NCBI GenBank assembly: GCA_903632075.3
Contig: CAHIKZ030005437.1
Span: forward strand, 2,103,001 to 2,167,000
Reading direction: 5' to 3'
Length of the DNA: 64,000 nucleotides
DNA from: Acanthosepion pharaonis
Taxonomy: Eukaryota; Mollusca; Cephalopoda; Sepiida; Sepiidae
Shown one piece after another: positions 11,162 to 22,745 of the stretch. The notes beneath the pieces are model-generated. The model did not search any database, was not told the origin of the DNA, and saw only the letters and a list, made by a program, of their open reading frames with translations. Every line of letters begins with the position of its first letter. Within the stretch, counting starts at the first letter, position 1. The position numbers and the translations under genes are program-made.

Positions 11162-11930
11162 GTGCTGCCAAACAATGTACCTATAGAATGAGGATGAAAA
11201 GGGATCATTTTTTCGCATCCTGACATTGTAGTCTGCAAAACGGTCCAAACGGTGACAGGACAGATATTTACAGTTCTTCAACGTTTTTTTTTTCGAATTA
11301 TTAATATTTATACTTTAGAACTAACTTAAAGGGGCTTCTAGTATGATTAAATCAATCTTATATTATTTTCATACTAAAATTCCATACTTATTATATTCAA
11401 CGTGCCATAGAACATGGTAATATTAAGATTAAAATCAAGGAATTAAATAAATGTTATATGTACTATTACATATAATAAAATAATGGGTATATAATTGCAA
11501 CATACAGGATTTGGTTGTTTTACAAAAATTCTATTAACTATATTTTAATGTATGCATTGTACAATGCCTACAAATTACAGTTAGTTCATTTCGTTAATTT
11601 AATAGATCATTATTTTTTAGGAAACTTAATATGTAGCTTTTCATGTAGACACAGGGGGTATGGGTCGTTTAAGGACATACAAATTCTGTTTTTTTTAATA
11701 TTTTCATTTATTTTAATATTTAAAAGAAATGCAAACACAATAAAATATAGTTAATAGGATTTTTCTAAAGCAGCTCAAGTTCCTAGAAACATATGATTTG
11801 ATTATAGTGGTGAAGGCATTGTGCAGAACCAACCACACTTTTTGAAGGGCCGAATACAGAGAGACCTGGTTCGCTACGTGCCACAAGGTCCCCAAACAAC
11901 CCTCCGGAGGTTTTGAATTATCCTTGAGTT
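11162..11930. other. AT-rich gene-free stretch
   Basis: No coding signal. The last 150 bases may belong to the 3' part of the adjacent minus-strand SINE. Confidence 0.45.
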
Positions 11931-11934
11931 ATCC

Positions 11935-12094
11935 TTCTTCTAGACCAGTTGCCATCCAAGGCTATAGAACTCAGTCTGCCCTGCTATTTACCCATAGCTG
12001 GAGGGATTAATATCTTTTCCAAGGGTATTAGCACGTAAGTGAATGCCATTGATTCGACTTGAATTCGAACTCTGGCTCCGATGCCGCTATCCAC

Positions 12095-12096
<2 letters not shown>
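11935..12096 (-). mobile_element. tRNA-derived SINE (simple head), copy 1
   Basis: The minus strand starts with GTAGTGGATAGCGGC (A-box-like) and has GAGTTCGAATTC as B-box at about 12066-12055. Then comes the shared body CGTGCTAATACCCTTGG near 12030 and a tail through CTATAGCCTTGGATGGCAAC at about 11966. It matches 19915-20145 in the opposite orientation. The head lies directly against a (TA)n tract. Confidence 0.75.

Positions 12097-12097
<1 letters not shown>

Positions 12098-12174
<77 letters not shown>
12098..12174 (+). repeat. (TA)n-(TG)n microsatellite
   Basis: (TA)n 12098-12156 continues into (TG)n to 12174, abutting the head of the SINE at 11935-12096. Confidence 0.95.
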
Positions 12175-12420
12175 ATTTGTCAATGTGTGCGTGCATGTGT
12201 GCGTCAGTATTTCTGTCCACTGTACGGTCATATAAATCAAATCAATCAGTTCTTTTATTCAAATACACGCGAATATAATGCTTGAAAAGCACTTCAGATT
12301 TCGTATAGATTTTCCCTGGATGTCCAGTGTTTTAATTTGTAGAAACATATTTTTTCTGTATTTTTTAAATATTGAGTTATCGACGATAAAATATGCCGCT
12401 AAAAGCGTTAGGTCATTAAA

Positions 12421-12477
12421 ATCGAAGAATGTGTGAGAGCGGGAAAGAAAGAGAGACGAGAGAAAAGGAGAAAGTTA

Positions 12478-12529
<52 letters not shown>

Positions 12530-12655
12530 TGATGGTAAAGAGAAGTAGAGAAAAGTAAAAAGAGAGAGAAATAGAGGAAAGAGAGAGGAGAAAGAGGAAA
12601 GAGGCAGAGAAAGAGAAAGAGTGGTAGAGAGAGAAAAGGAGTGAGGGAGAGATAG
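12421..12655 (+). repeat. Long purine tract with (GA)n core
   Basis: Nearly all purine on the plus strand, with pure (GA)n around 12481-12513. The open frame on the opposite strand is Ser/Leu/Phe-rich low complexity, not a gene. Confidence 0.9.
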
Positions 12656-12884
12656 TGTAAAAGCCGAAGCTGTATTTCAATGAATTTGTCAACGTAATAT
12701 AGATAAATTCAATTTTATTCAAGCGAAACACTCATTTTTTGCTATTATGTTTTTATTAACCGTATACTTTATATGTTTACTTCCTGATTCTTATTTATTG
12801 CATTTATTAATTTTACTTGCCATATAAATTTTGTTTAACACATCAGTAATTATATGAATATACTATATATTGATTTATTGATTT

Positions 12885-13245
12885 GTTTTTAAGTCTTATC
12901 AACCCTTTGCAGGTTATTTTGAACCAGAATATATTTTAGATTGTAAGAATATTTTTGGGGAGATAATAATTTACTGATACAAGTCCTGCTAATTAACTGA
13001 AAGCTTGAAGGAAAAGAGTTAGATTCCTGTCTTTCCCAAGAGTATTTGCGCGTAAGTAAATATAATAAACCCGACTGGAATTGGAACCCCGCTCTTTCTA
13101 ATTCCGTGACGTTCTTCATTACACCATCCGCATATCTAAACTTACGGCACCTGGTATTCCCAAGTGCTCACCCATCTACGTAGTGCCTTAGCTCGACGTT
13201 GCTTAAGAACAGGCTTTTTAACGTGATATGGCCATTAGCCAAATG
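12885..13245 (-). mobile_element. Composite SINE: 5S-like head + tRNA-like part + body (copy 2)
   Basis: On the minus strand, 13238-13141 aligns with 5S rRNA: GGCCATATCACGTT, TAAGCAACGTCG, GATGGGTGA and GGGAATACCAGGTGC. About 18 bases between the first two motifs are missing. A short linker, a tRNA-like part and the body with CGCAAATACTCTTGGG (about 13040) follow. Same order as 8870 and 15040. Confidence 0.8.
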
Positions 13246-15039
13246 TTCTATATAAAACGCATTACATCATTGTTTATCGTTACTACCATAAAATAAAGTT
13301 TTTATATATATGCATTTGTACGCGCGCGCGCGCGTGTGTGTGTGTGTGTGTAAGAATGAATTTAAAATATTCATGCCTTTTTTTCCTGTAGTCGTTATCA
13401 TTAGATCATAATTTGTGGTCTCACCTGAAGAAAAAGTACTTTATTTTTATTTAAAATTTGAATAAAATGTTAAAGCATGATTAAAACATTTAAAAGAATC
13501 TTAACCTTGCTCAATTGTTAAATTAGAATTTTCATCTTATTAACAATAATATGTTTTGCCTCTAAGTGACGTCGATAAAATCTACAACTATAAGCACTGA
13601 AAATATTTATAATTATATTTCTTCATCTTATATTCCAATGCTTAAAAAATAGTTGATCATAATCAAGAGTTTATTCAGCAATAACGGCAACACATCCAAT
13701 TCTCGTAATTGCGATGATACGAAGTTTGCAGAATCTGCTGGGATTTATAACATATTTTCTGTATTTATCTTTTTTAGTTTTCTTTTATTATTTATCCCAG
13801 TAGCAAGAGATATGGTTGATTAATTTCAAAATGTTTGAGGCTAATTCAATTTCACTTGCATGCCACGACTCATATATGTCAATAAATTATTTTAACAGAA
13901 ACGTTCTCGCTTCTCGCGTGCGCGCGCATACATACACACACCCACAAACATAGGAAAATTGGTAACTTTAACAGCTCTATCTTAAAGAACATGGTTTACA
14001 TAACTAATTGATAAACAAGAATGTTATTCTTAAAACGTATTAGGGTGTTTGGAAAGTGTTTACGCATTTCACTGCTATGAATTAAGAGTCAACCGACCAA
14101 GGCAGCATCAAGGTTGAATGGTACAAAATGGTACATAGTGTCGTTAATAGTGGATTTTACAGTTTAACCCCATGAAGGATTATAACTTTATATATTTTCT
14201 TTCTATGTGCTGTGTCCTTTTTTTGTTTCCAAATTATTAATTAACTTAAGTATTAATTTGTTCCCTCGCTATTACTAATTCTTTTAGTTTTCATAACTGT
14301 TCTTTCTTTCTAATGGTACTGAATTTAATTCACCACGTCTTACTATTTTAGGTTTTCTATTGAAAAGATTATTAAATATAAGTTGGCAAGTGAACGAATG
14401 CCTGGACACAGTTGTGGAGTGATTCGTTTCGATGTAAACGGTCAGACTAGCACCTACCTTCCCTCGGTCTTGGGTTTAAAATTGGGAGAGTAGTCGTACA
14501 AATCACACTTTGCTAACTACGTGTTTTTTCAATACTTGGCCCTGCCTCTAAATAGCATGTACGTATTTAAAACTTTATATATAAAAACAACATACTCATC
14601 ATTGTTTACTGTATGAATTCCGAAAGGATACGTTATCCGTTATAAATGTTTAAAAGGCATTTAAAAACATTTGTGCAGTGTATACGGACGTAGGGAAGGT
14701 TCGTGTTTGTCAGTTGTAGTTTAAAAGGTTTAAAATTGACGATTGTGACATATCCACTCTGGAAGATGTATGAAGGTATTTTAAAAGATAATTGATCCAA
14801 GTCAAAGCATCAAAGAATTGGCGTAAAATCTTTATATAACATATTCAACTGGCAACAAACACCTCAACCTAACTTAGAAAAATTGCAAAAAGCGAATTTG
14901 GATTCACTTTTCTAAAATCACGATACCTGTTCATCACTTATTTGTTATTTTGTTTGAAAGATCAAAAAAAAAAAATGTAACAATTTTGTTTAAACAGATA
15001 TGCAAACATTTTATATTTGTCAGATTACATTCACAGATT
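13246..15039. other. Gene-free stretch with GC/TG microsatellites
   Basis: Contains (CG)n(TG)n at 13320-13351 and a CGCG-rich spot at 13917-13927. TTAGGGTGTTTGGAAAGTGT near 14040 resembles a mariner end but has no partner. A tRNA-like patch (GAGTGATTCG...GGGTTTAAAATT, 14416-14480) is weak. No gene seen. Confidence 0.4.
13320..13351 (+). repeat. (CG)n(TG)n microsatellite
   Basis: Seven CG dinucleotides followed by eight TG dinucleotides; alternating purine-pyrimidine throughout. Confidence 0.9.
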
Positions 15040-15367
15040 GATTCATTTTTTACAGCGTTGCAGGTTATTTAAAGCCAGAGAATATTTTTAGAATGAAATT
15101 TTTTTGACGTAATAATGGTTTACTGATATAAGTCTTACTAATAAACCCATAGTTGGCCAGGAGAAGAGGTGGATTCATCCCTATCCAAAGGATATCTGCG
15201 CGTAAGTGAATATAACGAAAACAACGGGAATTGGAACTCGGCTCACCGATTAACAATTCTGAGCCGTTATCCATTACACCAGCCGCATATCCAAGCTTAC
15301 AGCATCTGGTATTCCTAAGCGGTTAGCCATCTAACTAGACCAGGCTCGACGTTGCTTGTACCTGATG
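15040..15367 (-). mobile_element. Composite SINE: 5S-like head + tRNA-like part + body (copy 3)
   Basis: The minus strand from 15367 to 15299 carries the 3' two-thirds of a 5S-like sequence (AGCAACGTCGAGCC, TTAGATGGCTAACCGC, GAATACCAGATGCTGTAAGC). After a short linker come GGTGTAATGGATAACGGC, the B-box-like GAGTTCCAATTCC, and the body ending near 15040 with TTATTTAAAGCC-like sequence shared with copy 2. The first part of the 5S head is missing. Confidence 0.75.
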
Positions 15368-15554
15368 AAATAATGAAAAGTATTGACCATTACGAGCTAA
15401 TGACAAAGGCAAACACGTGGAACCTTAAGCATTATGATAAATAAAATCTTCCAGTCGAGAAATCATATACAAGCCATAATTACTGGAGGAATTATTTTGA
15501 AATTTTAAAATATTTCTTTTTAATGTCTCGAAAATATTTTTACGATTCATAGCA

Positions 15555-15614
15555 GCAAGAGAGCGAGAGAAAGAGAGAGAGAGAGAGAGAGGAGAGAGAA
15601 AGAGAGAGAGGGGG

Positions 15615-15653
<39 letters not shown>

Positions 15654-15655
15654 GA
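15555..15655 (+). repeat. (GA)n / (GAAA)n purine tract
   Basis: GA repeats at 15568-15610 followed by GAAA repeats to about 15650. Confidence 0.9.
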
Positions 15656-15990
15656 GAATAACGTTTTCTTCCGTGTCTTTGCTAAACAAAAACAAAAAAA
15701 AAAGAAAAGAAAAACGGAAAAGATACTGTTACGAAATTTGTTGCGATATTTAGGACTTTATATCCCAGATGTCATACTATGGCAAGGGTCAAGGTATATT
15801 TTAATTTTTATTCTCTCATTTGCAGGGCTAATGCAATGCAAATTCCTATTTTTTCTTCTCTTTTTGTCCTAATTTACATTTCTTATTTTAATTTCGTTCA
15901 CTACCGAACTAAACAAAATGAGTTCATTCGAATAATCTATTTTTTGCCTTTTTCTTTTATTTTCTTTATTATTTTTTTAAATTCTTTTTA

Positions 15991-16470
15991 CCTCAAGCAA
16001 GACGAGAATGCTTCTAGTACGCAGGGGATTACAGAAAGTGAAAGTGAGAGAAAAGACTGAGTATATTGAGGATTGAGGAAAGGACAAAAAATGAACGGGA
16101 TTTAAGAAGATAGAAGATGGCAATCGACGTTGCATTTCAATTTTAGAAGATTGTAGTTATCAGAGAAGCAAGTAAATGGAAGGGATTTCCTCAGGCGGGA
16201 AGTGTAAGAAAGAAACTGTTAGAGTAGAAGTGGTGGTTATGTTTAGCTATTTCAACAGTAAAAGATTGAGACCTACATGCCAATCTAGTAACATACTTAA
16301 ATTCATGTAGTGGGAGCACCAGGGAAAAAAGCTCATCAGATCAGTAGTCATGAAAAAGTAGAAAGACAGAGGCAAGTCACACCACGTCGGTGAGAAAGTG
16401 ACTGAAGTCGAATTGCCAAATCATGATCGATTACATTGAAGATCTTTCTTTGGATTTTCGAGATGAATAG
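15991..16470 (-). mobile_element. Jockey/CR1-like LINE (family A), 3' end
   Basis: The minus strand carries the post-RT C-terminal region (IQRKIFNVIDHDLAIRLQSL near 16440) and the conserved 3' tail (16030-15991, complement of CAAGCAAGACGAGAATGCTT). Frame broken in several places, 5' truncated. No microsatellite at its 3' end, only an A/T-rich flank. Confidence 0.75.
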
Positions 16471-16889
16471 CAGGAGTATTCTCCCGTAGTACTTGATATG
16501 TTGGGTGTCGTGAACCATATTTAGGATGTCTGCTCAATAAACCAAAATGTCTTAACTAATATTACAGAATCTTTATCATCACTTGTAAAATAAATTTCAA
16601 TTTACTAGCCTTAAGTTACTTTTGACTTTTATAATGCTATCCGTATTATATAATGTACGTTATCAAAATACATGGGCTCTTTAAGAGATGTATTTTAAAA
16701 ATTATTTCTCTATAGCGTAATCTAAATCGATATTACGTTTGAAAGTAGAATAGGGAAATACCAAATCTCAAACATCAATAACAAAACCATTGATTCTTTC
16801 CAGTTGAGTTCTAAGACATACACATCAGCAAAATACATAAAATCCAAACGCGGGTGACTAGATAAAAAAGAAATAATTCAGAGATGAAA

Positions 16890-17600
16890 CGAATGCATCG
16901 GAGAACAATTCCACGGCGAAAGAGAACAATGCACAGGAATAAGGAAGGATCAGAAATATTGAAATCTGAAGTTGAACAGAAACAATACAGCAGGTCCAGA
17001 TGGAATTGCTATAGAGATGCTCACAGCCTTAGACATTTTCGGCATTGACAAAATTACAGAAATAATAAATGAGATATACAACAGTGGTGATATACCAGAA
17101 GACATAAGTACACCTATATTCATAGCACTGTTTAAGAAGACAGGTGCAAACGAATGTGAATGCTATCGGGCAATCAACCCAATGAGCCATGTACAAAACT
17201 TATCTTCCGAATGTTGATGAATAGAGCACGCGGTAGAATCAGACCGGAAATAGATGAACAGTGCGGGTCCGTTAAAGACAATAATGCGATCTTCATTCAA
17301 ACATCATAAAGAGCAATACAAATGATGTATACCTATCTTTATAGATTAGGCAAATGCGTTTAATGAATTACATAACAAAGTACTGCTGGAACTGTTAGGT
17401 AACCTTGACATAGGTGGGAAGGACGTTAGAATAAATCAGAGCTTACGACATACAGTAAACCGCCTGCATACAGATAAGAAATGAATTCAGCACATATACA
17501 AAAATAAAAAAGGGATGTACGGCAAGGATGTGTTTTCTCACAAGACCATTTCAACCTCTAAAGTGAAGTCATTCTGAGAGAATTAACCTTTGGCCTCGGT
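16890..17600 (+). mobile_element. RTE-like LINE, central reverse transcriptase domain (decayed)
   Basis: An open stretch at 16972-17217 reads LNRNNTAGPDGIAIEMLTAL, then IINEIYNSGDIPEDISTPIF and IALFKKTGANECECYRAINP, RT fingers motifs of the RTE-like family. Downstream, in broken frames, are MNRARGRIRPEIDEQCG (17218) and GVRQGCVFS-like sequence near 17520. It breaks off at about 17600, before the active-site YADD, so it complements the 3' halves elsewhere. Not functional. Confidence 0.9.
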
Positions 17601-18214
17601 GATTTTCTACTTGTATGGTAATATTTGTTTGCAGTAACCTTTCTCAATCTTTGGTAACCTTTTATGATTTATTTATCTTCTGTTTTTTTCTTATCCTTGG
17701 TAACTTTTATGGTAACCAATATTTATTTTTTGCTTTTTTGTATCTATATGAGAATACACTGGTTAAACATTATGGTATATAAAACATGCAACATAGTGGA
17801 AAGGTGTACACTTGTCCCTTTAATGATTCAGCTGAAGTTATTTACTCAAAGTATCTGATGTTACTTGCAAAGTAAGGCCTCCTCTTTATTTGAAGGGAAA
17901 CTATAACAAATAACACAGTAACGCCGCAGATATAAATAGTGATTTTCAGATACAAAGCACTATTTATTTTTTTGCGTAGTCATCACAATTAACCATACTT
18001 TTTTGGAAGCACTATTCTTTTCGTGGGATGAAAGTTGTGTAAGACCGCCCAGAAGTGTTTTGTTAAACACATCGCTGTCGTCATTGCGGAAACGTATTAT
18101 CCACATTCATACTCACATTCACTATTTGCGTTTTTTGTAAACGTTTAGCAAGCGTCAATGAATTTCAATGGGAGAAATTTCCTGCAATGGAGAAATTCAA
18201 TGACTCACCCCTTC
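17601..18214. other. Gene-free stretch
   Basis: AT-rich. Contains several irregular copies of TTGGTAACCTTTT between about 17630 and 17720. No gene seen. Confidence 0.5.
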
Positions 18215-18640
18215 TTGTATGGAAGTTAATGCTGGACAATCATTTCACAGATGGAGAGAAGACCGGATGTAACAGAAATGTGCTTCTACAGAAAAATGCT
18301 GAGAATACCATGGACAAAGCGCGTAAAAAACTAGGAAGTCTTAAGGAAAATAGAAACAATAAGGTTACTTATACTCAGAATCAGAAAGAGGCAGCCGAAA
18401 TTTCTTCGACATAAAATGAGGAAAGAGACCTTGGAAAAATTAACGCTCACAAGACATATCGAGGAAAAAGAGACACGAGAACACAGCAGGCCACTTATCT
18501 GACGAGCTTGTGTGAATTGATAGTAGAACGGAAGTTAGGGGCTTGGCAAAGAGACAAACGTTGTTAAGGGCTACAAAGGATAGAAGATTATAGAGAATCA
18601 TGATCACCCACGTTCTGAAGAGTCACTGCAACTAAACTTT
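18215..18640 (+). mobile_element. RTE-like LINE, C-terminal fragment
   Basis: Reads a degenerate ATEMWFYRKMLRIPWTK-type stretch (18260-18320), a LRKFLRHKMRK-like stretch near 18400 and an end ITHVLKSH-like near 18610. Frameshifted. Confidence 0.75.
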
Positions 18641-19224
18641 AATTTTTCTATATGTTATCTTCCATTTTTCTAGTATAAGAAAAAACATTGCTTATTGGTA
18701 AGGAAAGTTAAACCCCACCATTGATGTGGTGTAGCGATATAATAAACTGGAAGTAGTACTTTTAGAGCAATCATTGTTTGTACATGTACACATCGACGCA
18801 CCCACTAAAAGGTACGCTATTTTTGCTTCGTTCTTTAAGTAATTTTGGTGTTAAAATTCATTTAAAATAATGGACCTGTTTATTTTTTATTAAAACAAGA
18901 ATTGTCCAGTTTTATTATTTCTGATTATATTTTCACGTATTCAGAACAGAATTAATTGCCTGAGGTATTCATTAATCACTTAACGATTAATGAATAATCT
19001 CAGCATCTTAATTCTTTCTTTCTTCTCTAAACCTCTTAAAAAGTTTCTTGACATGACTTTTAGTTGTTGACATGCAGGTATTAAGACGATTGTCTTTAGG
19101 AGAAGGAAAATTAAAAAAATACTCGTAAAATGCGACAAAATATTTAACCTTTAGGAAACCAAATCAAGTAGTCGTTTTTAATCTTTAATTATAGTTTACT
19201 TTTTAATTTTCCTATTCATCGTCG
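18641..19224. other. AT-rich gene-free stretch
   Basis: No coding signal or recognised repeat. Confidence 0.5.
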
Positions 19225-19560
19225 GTGAATACTGCACAATTTTCTGACAGACTTAAGGCAACAGAAATATGCTTCTATAAAGAATGCTGAGAATATCATG
19301 AACGGAGCACGTGGACCAAGAGGAAGTTTAAAAAAGTGGAAACAAAACATAAAAAGGCACTTGTACTTAGAATCAGAAAGAGACAGTTGAAATGTCTGGG
19401 ACATATAATGAGGAAAGGGAACTTGGGGAATTTGACACTCACAGGGCATATCAAAGGCAAAGAGGAGCAGAGGTAAACAGTGAGGAAGCTACTTAATGAA
19501 ATTGTGTAAATGGATCGCAGACCATGACCAAAGAGTGAATCTAATGAATAATAAGGTACT
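19225..19560 (+). mobile_element. RTE-like LINE, C-terminal fragment
   Basis: Plus-strand frames give ATEICFYKECZEYHERST-like and LRIRKRQLKCLGHIMRK sequence (19370-19420), followed by LTGHIKGKEEQR. Overlapping minus-strand open frames are antisense shadows. Confidence 0.8.
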
Positions 19561-19914
19561 TATAGCAACAAACAAAAACAGTTGTAGGGAGCTATTATCG
19601 CCAACGGTATATAAAAAAGCTAATATATAAAAAAAGATATAAAAAATATATAAAAAAGTATGCTGAGGAGAAAACCTGGTTTCGAAAGATTTAACACTAA
19701 GTAACTGTATTTTGGTTACATTAAACATACAACGGCAAATACGGCCATTAGATTATAATTAAGATTTACAATTTATTTAAACTTAAAATAGTTTTGGTAA
19801 GATACATACTTAATGATAAACTAATTCTCTTAGTCGTATTCGGCTACGAAAGTCAAACATAAAGTGGCTTACCAAAGATTAGAGCTGTGCATGTTGTATT
19901 CTGAAAAGCATGTG

Positions 19915-20145
19915 AGTTATAAACATAGTAGCGGCTCGGATTGAGGAATCGGAGTGCCGAGTTCGAATTCCAGTCAAATCCATTACATTCACTTACGTGC
20001 TAATACCCTTGGGAAATGTATGAATTCTCTTCTCCTTTCATCTATGGGTAAATAGCAGAACAGACCGGGTTGTATAGCCTTGGATGGCAACTGCTCTACC
20101 GCAGAAAGAAATGGTAACCTACTACGGAAAATATCTGCCTCGTCA
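19915..20145 (+). mobile_element. tRNA-derived SINE (simple head), copy 2
   Basis: Plus strand: GTAGCGGCTCGG and GAGTTCGAATTCC as tRNA-like head (19928-19971). The body follows with CTTACGTGCTAATACCCTTGG at 19990-20010, and the tail with TATAGCCTTGGATGGCAACT. Matches 11935-12096 in opposite orientation and shares the body with the 5S-headed SINEs. The 3' limit is unclear and may extend to about 20330. Confidence 0.75.
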
Positions 20146-21084
20146 GTCATATATCGAAAGATACATGATCGCCTACGCGTGTATCACGCATGGCACATAA
20201 CTGACTGAATGATGTCAAGGCACTCAATCTAATCACATGATTTAAGTACACGTTATGATTACGTGGCTTTGACACAAGGCGGTGTAAAGCGACAGTGGTT
20301 GGTTAACGTCCGAATCAATAAAGAGATATATCAACTACAGGAGTTCTGTTGGATTTTTGTAATGTATATACCAACATCTTCGAAGTGTTTGTTGGATTAT
20401 TGATCTTAGCAGGTCTTGATCTTTAACAAATTGTTTCTCCACCTTGTCAATATACGTTAGTAAAAGGCCTAGCGATTTATTTTTCTTTCATTGCGATGTC
20501 GGGGTTGTTTTAAAGTCGAGTCAAGCTTCCTGAATATTGAGAGGTCTGAATATATAAAAAGAGTCAAGGCACGCAAGCTAATGTGCCTATTCTACATTTG
20601 TTGTTGAAATTTGTTGTTGAAATTTGTTTATCTTTGCCGTTTCATATCCGACTGATGAACGGCTGTCTTATTTGGGTATAAACGGCCTGAATCTTACCAC
20701 TTGTATTATTTTTGTCATCCGTTCTCTATACAAGTACTTGACATTTAGAAGATGAACTCATTATCATCTGACGATTACAAATTAACCAGAGATAAAATCA
20801 AGGTTCTAGGATTTGCGGAGCAAAAGGGTCTAGCTATGGGAAAGTCTAGTCAGGCGATAGTAGGTCCTCAGGATAACGGAGAGCCTCTCGCTTCGATGGC
20901 TGATTGACTCTCGAACAATCAAACCTTTCTCTCTACGTGAATAGTAACAGAGAAGTGTTCTGATGATCGTAGCTAATATATAATCAAGGCAAAAAGGATG
21001 ACAGGAACTCTAAAACAATAAATTCCAAGTTTCGATATTGTCCAAATCCGACCTAGATTTCGTGCCAGCTGGTTTATTTCCCTC
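20146..21084. other. Unassigned repeat-like stretch
   Basis: Less AT-rich than its surroundings. Holds three spaced GTTGAAATTTGTT units (20600-20628), a hairpin (20636-20686) and a 51-codon open frame at 20752-20907. It could be a further mobile element that I cannot name. Confidence 0.35.
20752..20907 (+). other. 51-codon open frame, unknown
   Basis: ATG to TGA reading MNSLSSDDYKLTRDKIKVLG, then AEQKGLAMGKSSQAIVGPQD and more. The composition is protein-like and not low complexity, but it is short, has no homolog I recognise, and lies in repeat-like DNA. Confidence 0.15.
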
Positions 21085-21215
21085 GATCATACTAGATCAT
21101 AATGAGGAAAGGGGGCTTCATAGGACATATTAAAGACAAGAGGGGCAGAAGGAAGCAGTGAGTAATTTAATTAATGTGTTTGTGTAAATGGATGGTCGAA
21201 GAAGGGCAAAGAGGG
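21085..21215 (+). mobile_element. RTE-like LINE, short C-terminal fragment
   Basis: ATAATGAGGAAAGGGGGC and GGACATATTAAAGACAAGAG match the family's IMRK...GHIKDKRGRR region with a deletion in between; then CKWMVEEGQRG-like near 21185. Confidence 0.65.
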
Positions 21216-22605
21216 GTGGTAACAGATAATGTATTAGAACTGTTAATTTAATTCGCAAGTTCAAACTCAAGCAATTCTATATACGAATTCATTTTATTGT
21301 AATTAAATATCTTTCGCAATTATTTCATTTAACCTTATGTTTTACTGTATCCATAATTTATAATTCATGCTAATTCACCATCTCTATCACAATTTGCACC
21401 CTTTCGACGTCTTTCTAACAGAAAAATTTTCGTCAATTAATCTTCGAGATGTGATACCACAATTCCTATTATCACAATTACAAACTTAACCACTTAAAAT
21501 GTCCCATCAAAATTTTATATTACACAAATTTTAAAAAGGCAAAAACCTGTGTGACTCAATCATCATCAGCAGCAATCTTTTATTAAAATTATTTGTTCTG
21601 GATTTCAGAGTTGACTCATTAACTTCCGCGATAAACATTTTCTAATAGTGAGATGTTTGGTAACAGGTTATGATAAACCAAATAAATACTCATTATCGAG
21701 CGGAAAATGTATTGTAGTTGATGTTACTGATGGTAATAGCGTTGGCGATGATGACGATGATTATAGTGATGAAGTCATCAAAATAAGAACAAAATGAAAT
21801 AAAAAAGCAAATCCAGATTGGCTATTAGAACAAACAAGCTTGAGGAACAGCCAAGTGCATGGCCTGACTATAAATTGTGTGTGCTTTGAATTAGCCGGAG
21901 AACTAATGACAGAAATGTCGGTTGGATGCAAAGGCAATGAGCGTCAGTCGCAGTGACCACGGCGATGACACGCAGTTTTCAGAAACAAAATTCTCTTCAT
22001 TTTTTATTTTTTTTAAGTAGCTTATTGACTAAATTTACAAGACGGATGTAGAAAACAGTGAGGATGAAAGAAAGATGGAGAGAAAGAGACAAAGAGGTTA
22101 AAAGCAGAAAATTGGTTAAAGAATGAAAGAAGAAAAACATGGAAAAATACAAGGAGGCAAAAGTGGCAAATCGAGAGAAAAGGAAACAGATGAGAAATCG
22201 GTGGACTGCTTATCCCTGTGCTGCGATTAGGATGCCGCTTTTGAAAAATGGCAACTGTGAGTTCATTTCTCCCGGGAATCTTCATGAATGTATCAGGATG
22301 GTACGTTTGGTTCAGTCCGATGAATATCAGAAAATGAACTTTAGACTTTATGATACTTCACTAAATGAACGGAGTTAATGATTCATTTGATCTATTGTTT
22401 CAAAAAACAGATAATAATTGATAATATAGGTTCTTTGTTTATCGATGAGATTTTTTTGAGTGTAGGGTATGTTTTTGTCTTAGCAAGCTTCATTATGGGT
22501 AAGCACGAATATTACGTTTTTCACCGTTAGTCTAAACAAAATCAGACACTAGCTATCTTAGTAGAGGGCACTTTGCTTGCCTGCTATGCTTTTAAAAAGA
22601 AAAAG
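21216..22605. other. Gene-free stretch
   Basis: AT-rich with a small GAT-rich patch at 21745-21775. The 79-codon frame at 22139-22378 starts in a purine-rich run and has no recognisable family. Confidence 0.45.
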
Positions 22606-22745
22606 AGAATGGATAGATAGATAGAATTAAAGGAAGAAAGAAAGAAAGAGAGAGAGAGAGAGAAAGAGAGAGATGGAGGGGGAGTGTGTGTGTGTGTGTG
22701 CGTATGTGTGAGAGAGAGATAGAAATAGACAGAGATAGGCAGTTG
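22606..22745 (+). repeat. (GATA)/(GA)/(TG) microsatellite cluster
   Basis: Short GATA, GAAA, GA and TG runs in series. Confidence 0.9.

Noticed and set aside
12043..12285. Open frames made of Tyr-Ile and Val-Cys repeats across (TA)n/(TG)n tracts (also at 3755, 10406, 24087, 29282, 42795, 44062, 54279, 62934 and others)
   Set aside because: They are translations of dinucleotide repeats, open on both strands, with no unique coding sequence.
14040..14075. Mariner terminal repeat (AGGGTGTTTGGAAAGTG)
   Set aside because: No matching inverted end or transposase fragment nearby.
20636..20686. Hammerhead ribozyme
   Set aside because: CTGATGA is present, but the required GAAA box and correct order of stems are not; the pairing seen is a simple hairpin.
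22139..22378. 79-codon open frame starting in Lys/Arg-rich sequence
   Set aside because: The start lies in a purine-rich run, the opposite strand is also open, and no family is recognised.
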